The position numbers were made by a program, and so were the translations under genes. Below, in pieces: positions 61,441 through 64,000 of a stretch of 64,000 bases of DNA. Position 1 is the first letter of the stretch, and each line of letters begins with the position of its first letter. The stretch covers positions 2,170,001 to 2,234,000 of the forward strand of contig NZ_CP018835.1 of assembly GCF_002196515.1 (NCBI RefSeq). Direction: 5' to 3'. Origin of the DNA: Vibrio gazogenes (GTDB lineage: Bacteria > Pseudomonadota > Gammaproteobacteria > Enterobacterales > Vibrionaceae). The notes under the pieces are model-generated. The model saw only the letters and a program-made list of their open reading frames with translations. It had not been told where the DNA came from and searched no databases.

Positions 61441-61476
61441 ATGAAAAATGCCGACATGTCTGTCGGCATTTTTCAT
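61441..61476. terminator. Bidirectional terminator between zapB and metF
   Basis: A 16-bp stem (61441-61456 with 61461-61476) with a 4-base loop. The stem carries A5 on one side and T5 on the other, so it can act for both converging genes. Confidence 0.85.
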
Positions 61477-61495
61477 GAGAGCGCCCATATACGAT

Positions 61496-62410
<915 letters not shown>

Positions 62411-62426
62411 TTAATCGAATCCAAAT

Positions 62427-62458
62427 CGACGTTTAGACGTCTATATGTCTAGATATTC
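62427..62458. promoter_or_regulatory. MetJ operator: four tandem met boxes
   Basis: Four adjacent 8-base units, CGACGTTT, AGACGTCT, ATATGTCT and AGATATTC, follow the AGACGTCT consensus; the second is perfect. With S-adenosylmethionine, MetJ dimers would bind in tandem and repress metF. Confidence 0.88.
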
Positions 62459-62565
62459 TATTGAATTGTTTTTAATGTCAACAATATAAGTATGAATATT
62501 ATTCATGTTGATATGAAGGTTTTCACATCTATTTGTGTCTCAACTCATTTAGTTTAGAAACAAAT

Positions 62566-62585
62566 CAGGAGCCTTTCGGCTCCTG
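62566..62585 (-). terminator. Terminator after metL
   Basis: CAGGAGCC and GGCTCCTG form an 8-bp stem with a TTTC loop 33 bases past the metL stop. On the minus strand ATTTGTTTCT follows. Confidence 0.75.
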
Positions 62586-62617
62586 AACGATGAAATATGT
62601 GATCGAGAATGGATTTG

Positions 62618-64000
62618 TTATAACAAGCTGGAAAGTAGATTAATATCTGACTGGATCGCCCCCGCAGTGACGTCTCGCCCGGCACCCGGACCGCGAATCA
62701 CTAAAGGATTGTCTTTATACCATTTACTTTCGATGGCAAAGATATTGTCGCACGGCAGAAGATTGGCTAATGGATGCTCCCGATGTAAGGCTTCTACTCC
62801 GACGGAGGCCTTTCCTGATTTCTCCAAACGAGCGACATAACGCAGCACTTTATCCTCTCTCTGTGCTTTTGCCAGCCGTTCAGCAAGCTGAATGTCGAGT
62901 TGAGCACTTTGGTCAAGAAAGTCATCCAAAGAGAGGCATTGTAGTTCTTCCGGTACCAGTGATTCGACAGTGACTTGATTGGGTTCAATATCCAGACCGG
63001 ACTCCCGCGCCAGAATGACCAATTTTCTCATCACGTCGGAGCCATCTAAATCATTTCTCGGATCGGGTTCGGTTAAGCCTTGTTGCCAAGCCAGATCAAC
63101 CAATTCACTAAATGGAACCGTCCCGTCATATTGTTGGAATAACCAAGACAATGTTCCTGAGAAAATCCCGGACAGAGCGACAATCTCATCTCCGCTTTCC
63201 CGCAGATCTCTCACCGTATGGTTGATTGGCAGACCAGCCCCGACCGTTGCATTGTAGAACCAGTGACGGCTGATCTTTGCAAAAGAGTCTTTGACCTGAT
63301 AGTAGTATTCGCTGCTTGATGAGCCTGCGACCTTGTTCGCAGAAATAAGGTGCATTCCCTGTTCTGCGATTTGAATATATTGCCCGGCGAGTTCAGCACT
63401 GGCAGTCACATCCAGTACAATGACATCATCATAGCCGCGGATCTGCCCGAGTTTGAGCAGCCATCCTTGACCATCGTTAGGCGTGGATTCTTCAAGAAAA
63501 TGCTGTTCGACCTGTGTTGGGTCAATCCCCCGTTCATCAAACCAGTAGGTCTGACTATCGATGATCGCCACCAGTTCAAAATTCATTCCCCGGCGCTTTT
63601 CCAGTTCGGCTTTCTGTTCCGCAAAGAGCTTGAGCCAACTTGAGCCAATATTACCTTTGCCGCAGAGTGCGAGTGCCACACGTTTCTGTGCCTGAAAAAG
63701 GTGATTGTGCAGTTGGTTGACTAATGTGTCGATGGATGTATGACGTAGTATCGCGACCAGACTCAGCTCTGATTCACAGAGAAATTCAATCGGAGCTTGT
63801 TTGAGCTGTTGATAAAAACCGAAACAGTGGTTGGCATTTTTGGTCACGCCAGCCCCCACAGCAGCAACCAGTGAATAGCCTTCTTTGAGGCGAATCTCCG
63901 CTTCAATCGCGGCATCTTGCAAATAGGACAAAGCGCCAGCAGCAATTTCAGCCGTGTAAGCAAGCTGGATGCGATACTGGTCTTCTTGTTTATCATAAGC
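62618..64000 (-). CDS. metL: Bifunctional aspartate kinase/homoserine dehydrogenase II, C-terminal part
   Basis: The reading frame is still open at base 64000, so the kinase domain and the gene's 5' end lie outside the window. The visible part covers the end of the ACT regulatory region and the homoserine dehydrogenase domain: ALCGKGNIGSSWLKL (NAD-binding) and TVGAGLPI with VRDLRESGDEI. The catalytic EPDPRNDLDGSDVMRKL motif is intact. It makes homoserine for the methionine branch. metF is nearby, as expected for a Vibrio met locus. Confidence 0.94.
   Translation of the reverse strand, partial: AYDKQEDQYRIQLAYTAEIAAGALSYLQDAAIEAEIRLKEGYSLVAAVGAGVTKNANHCFGFYQQLKQAPIEFLCESELSLVAILRHTSIDTLVNQLHNHLFQAQKRVALALCGKGNIGSSWLKLFAEQKAELEKRRGMNFELVAIIDSQTYWFDERGIDPTQVEQHFLEESTPNDGQGWLLKLGQIRGYDDVIVLDVTASAELAGQYIQIAEQGMHLISANKVAGSSSSEYYYQVKDSFAKISRHWFYNATVGAGLPINHTVRDLRESGDEIVALSGIFSGTLSWLFQQYDGTVPFSELVDLAWQQGLTEPDPRNDLDGSDVMRKLVILARESGLDIEPNQVTVESLVPEELQCLSLDDFLDQSAQLDIQLAERLAKAQREDKVLRYVARLEKSGKASVGVEALHREHPLANLLPCDNIFAIESKWYKDNPLVIRGPGAGRDVTAGAIQSDINLLSSLL

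Overview
The window looks like chromosome 1 of a Vibrio or close relative (Vibrionaceae). The housekeeping genes keep a Vibrio/enterobacterial order: DUF416-hupA-DUF1481, ompR-envZ, recG-spoT-rpoZ-gmk, dsbD-aspA-fxsA-trmL, cpxA-cpxR/cpxP-fieF-pfkA-glpX-zapB and metL/metF. The protein sequences match that group. The species cannot be named from sequence alone.

Bases 1-19700 are an O-antigen (or capsule) locus, all on the + strand. Its middle part (about 3.0-7.5 kb and 11.6-14.0 kb) is much more AT-rich than the flanking core genes. It encodes a CDP-3,6-dideoxyhexose pathway (rfbF, cut by the window start; rfbG; rfbH; a paratose/abequose-synthase-like reductase), a Wzx flippase, a Wzy polymerase, five glycosyltransferases and a methyltransferase. 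It also encodes the GDP-mannose to GDP-L-fucose pathway (manC, manB, gmd, fcl) and a WbaP-type enzyme that would load the first sugar on undecaprenyl phosphate. A sulfotransferase gene in the middle is wrecked. The content resembles the Yersinia pseudotuberculosis O-antigen loci that combine a dideoxyhexose with fucose.

Bases 19.7-34.0 kb hold DUF416, a D-2-hydroxyacid dehydrogenase, a uracil-DNA-glycosylase-family protein, hupA, a lipoprotein, a secreted pectate lyase with a ricin-type lectin domain, a MocR regulator, ompR-envZ and a four-gene drug efflux operon (marR, outer-membrane factor, emrA, emrB). The membrane-fusion gene emrA carries a frameshift in a run of seven G.

Bases 34.0-47.5 kb carry recG, spoT, rpoZ, gmk, a dicarboxylate/amino-acid symporter, the queuosine-precursor transporter yhhQ behind a probable preQ1-I riboswitch, an acetate-type symporter with its DUF4212 partner, a NarL-type response regulator (likely CrbR) and dsbD. 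Bases 47.5-64.0 kb carry aspA, a membrane diguanylate cyclase, fxsA, trmL, the Cpx envelope-stress system with a perfect CpxR box, fieF with a Fur-like site, a secreted M28 aminopeptidase, pfkA, glpX, zapB, metF behind a four-unit MetJ operator, and the 3' part of metL, which runs off the window.

No rRNA, tRNA, CRISPR array, insertion sequence or prophage was seen. The most informative irregularities are the emrA frameshift, the decayed sulfotransferase, the preQ1-I-like leader, the Fur-like site before an iron exporter, and the hupA terminator that touches the next start codon.
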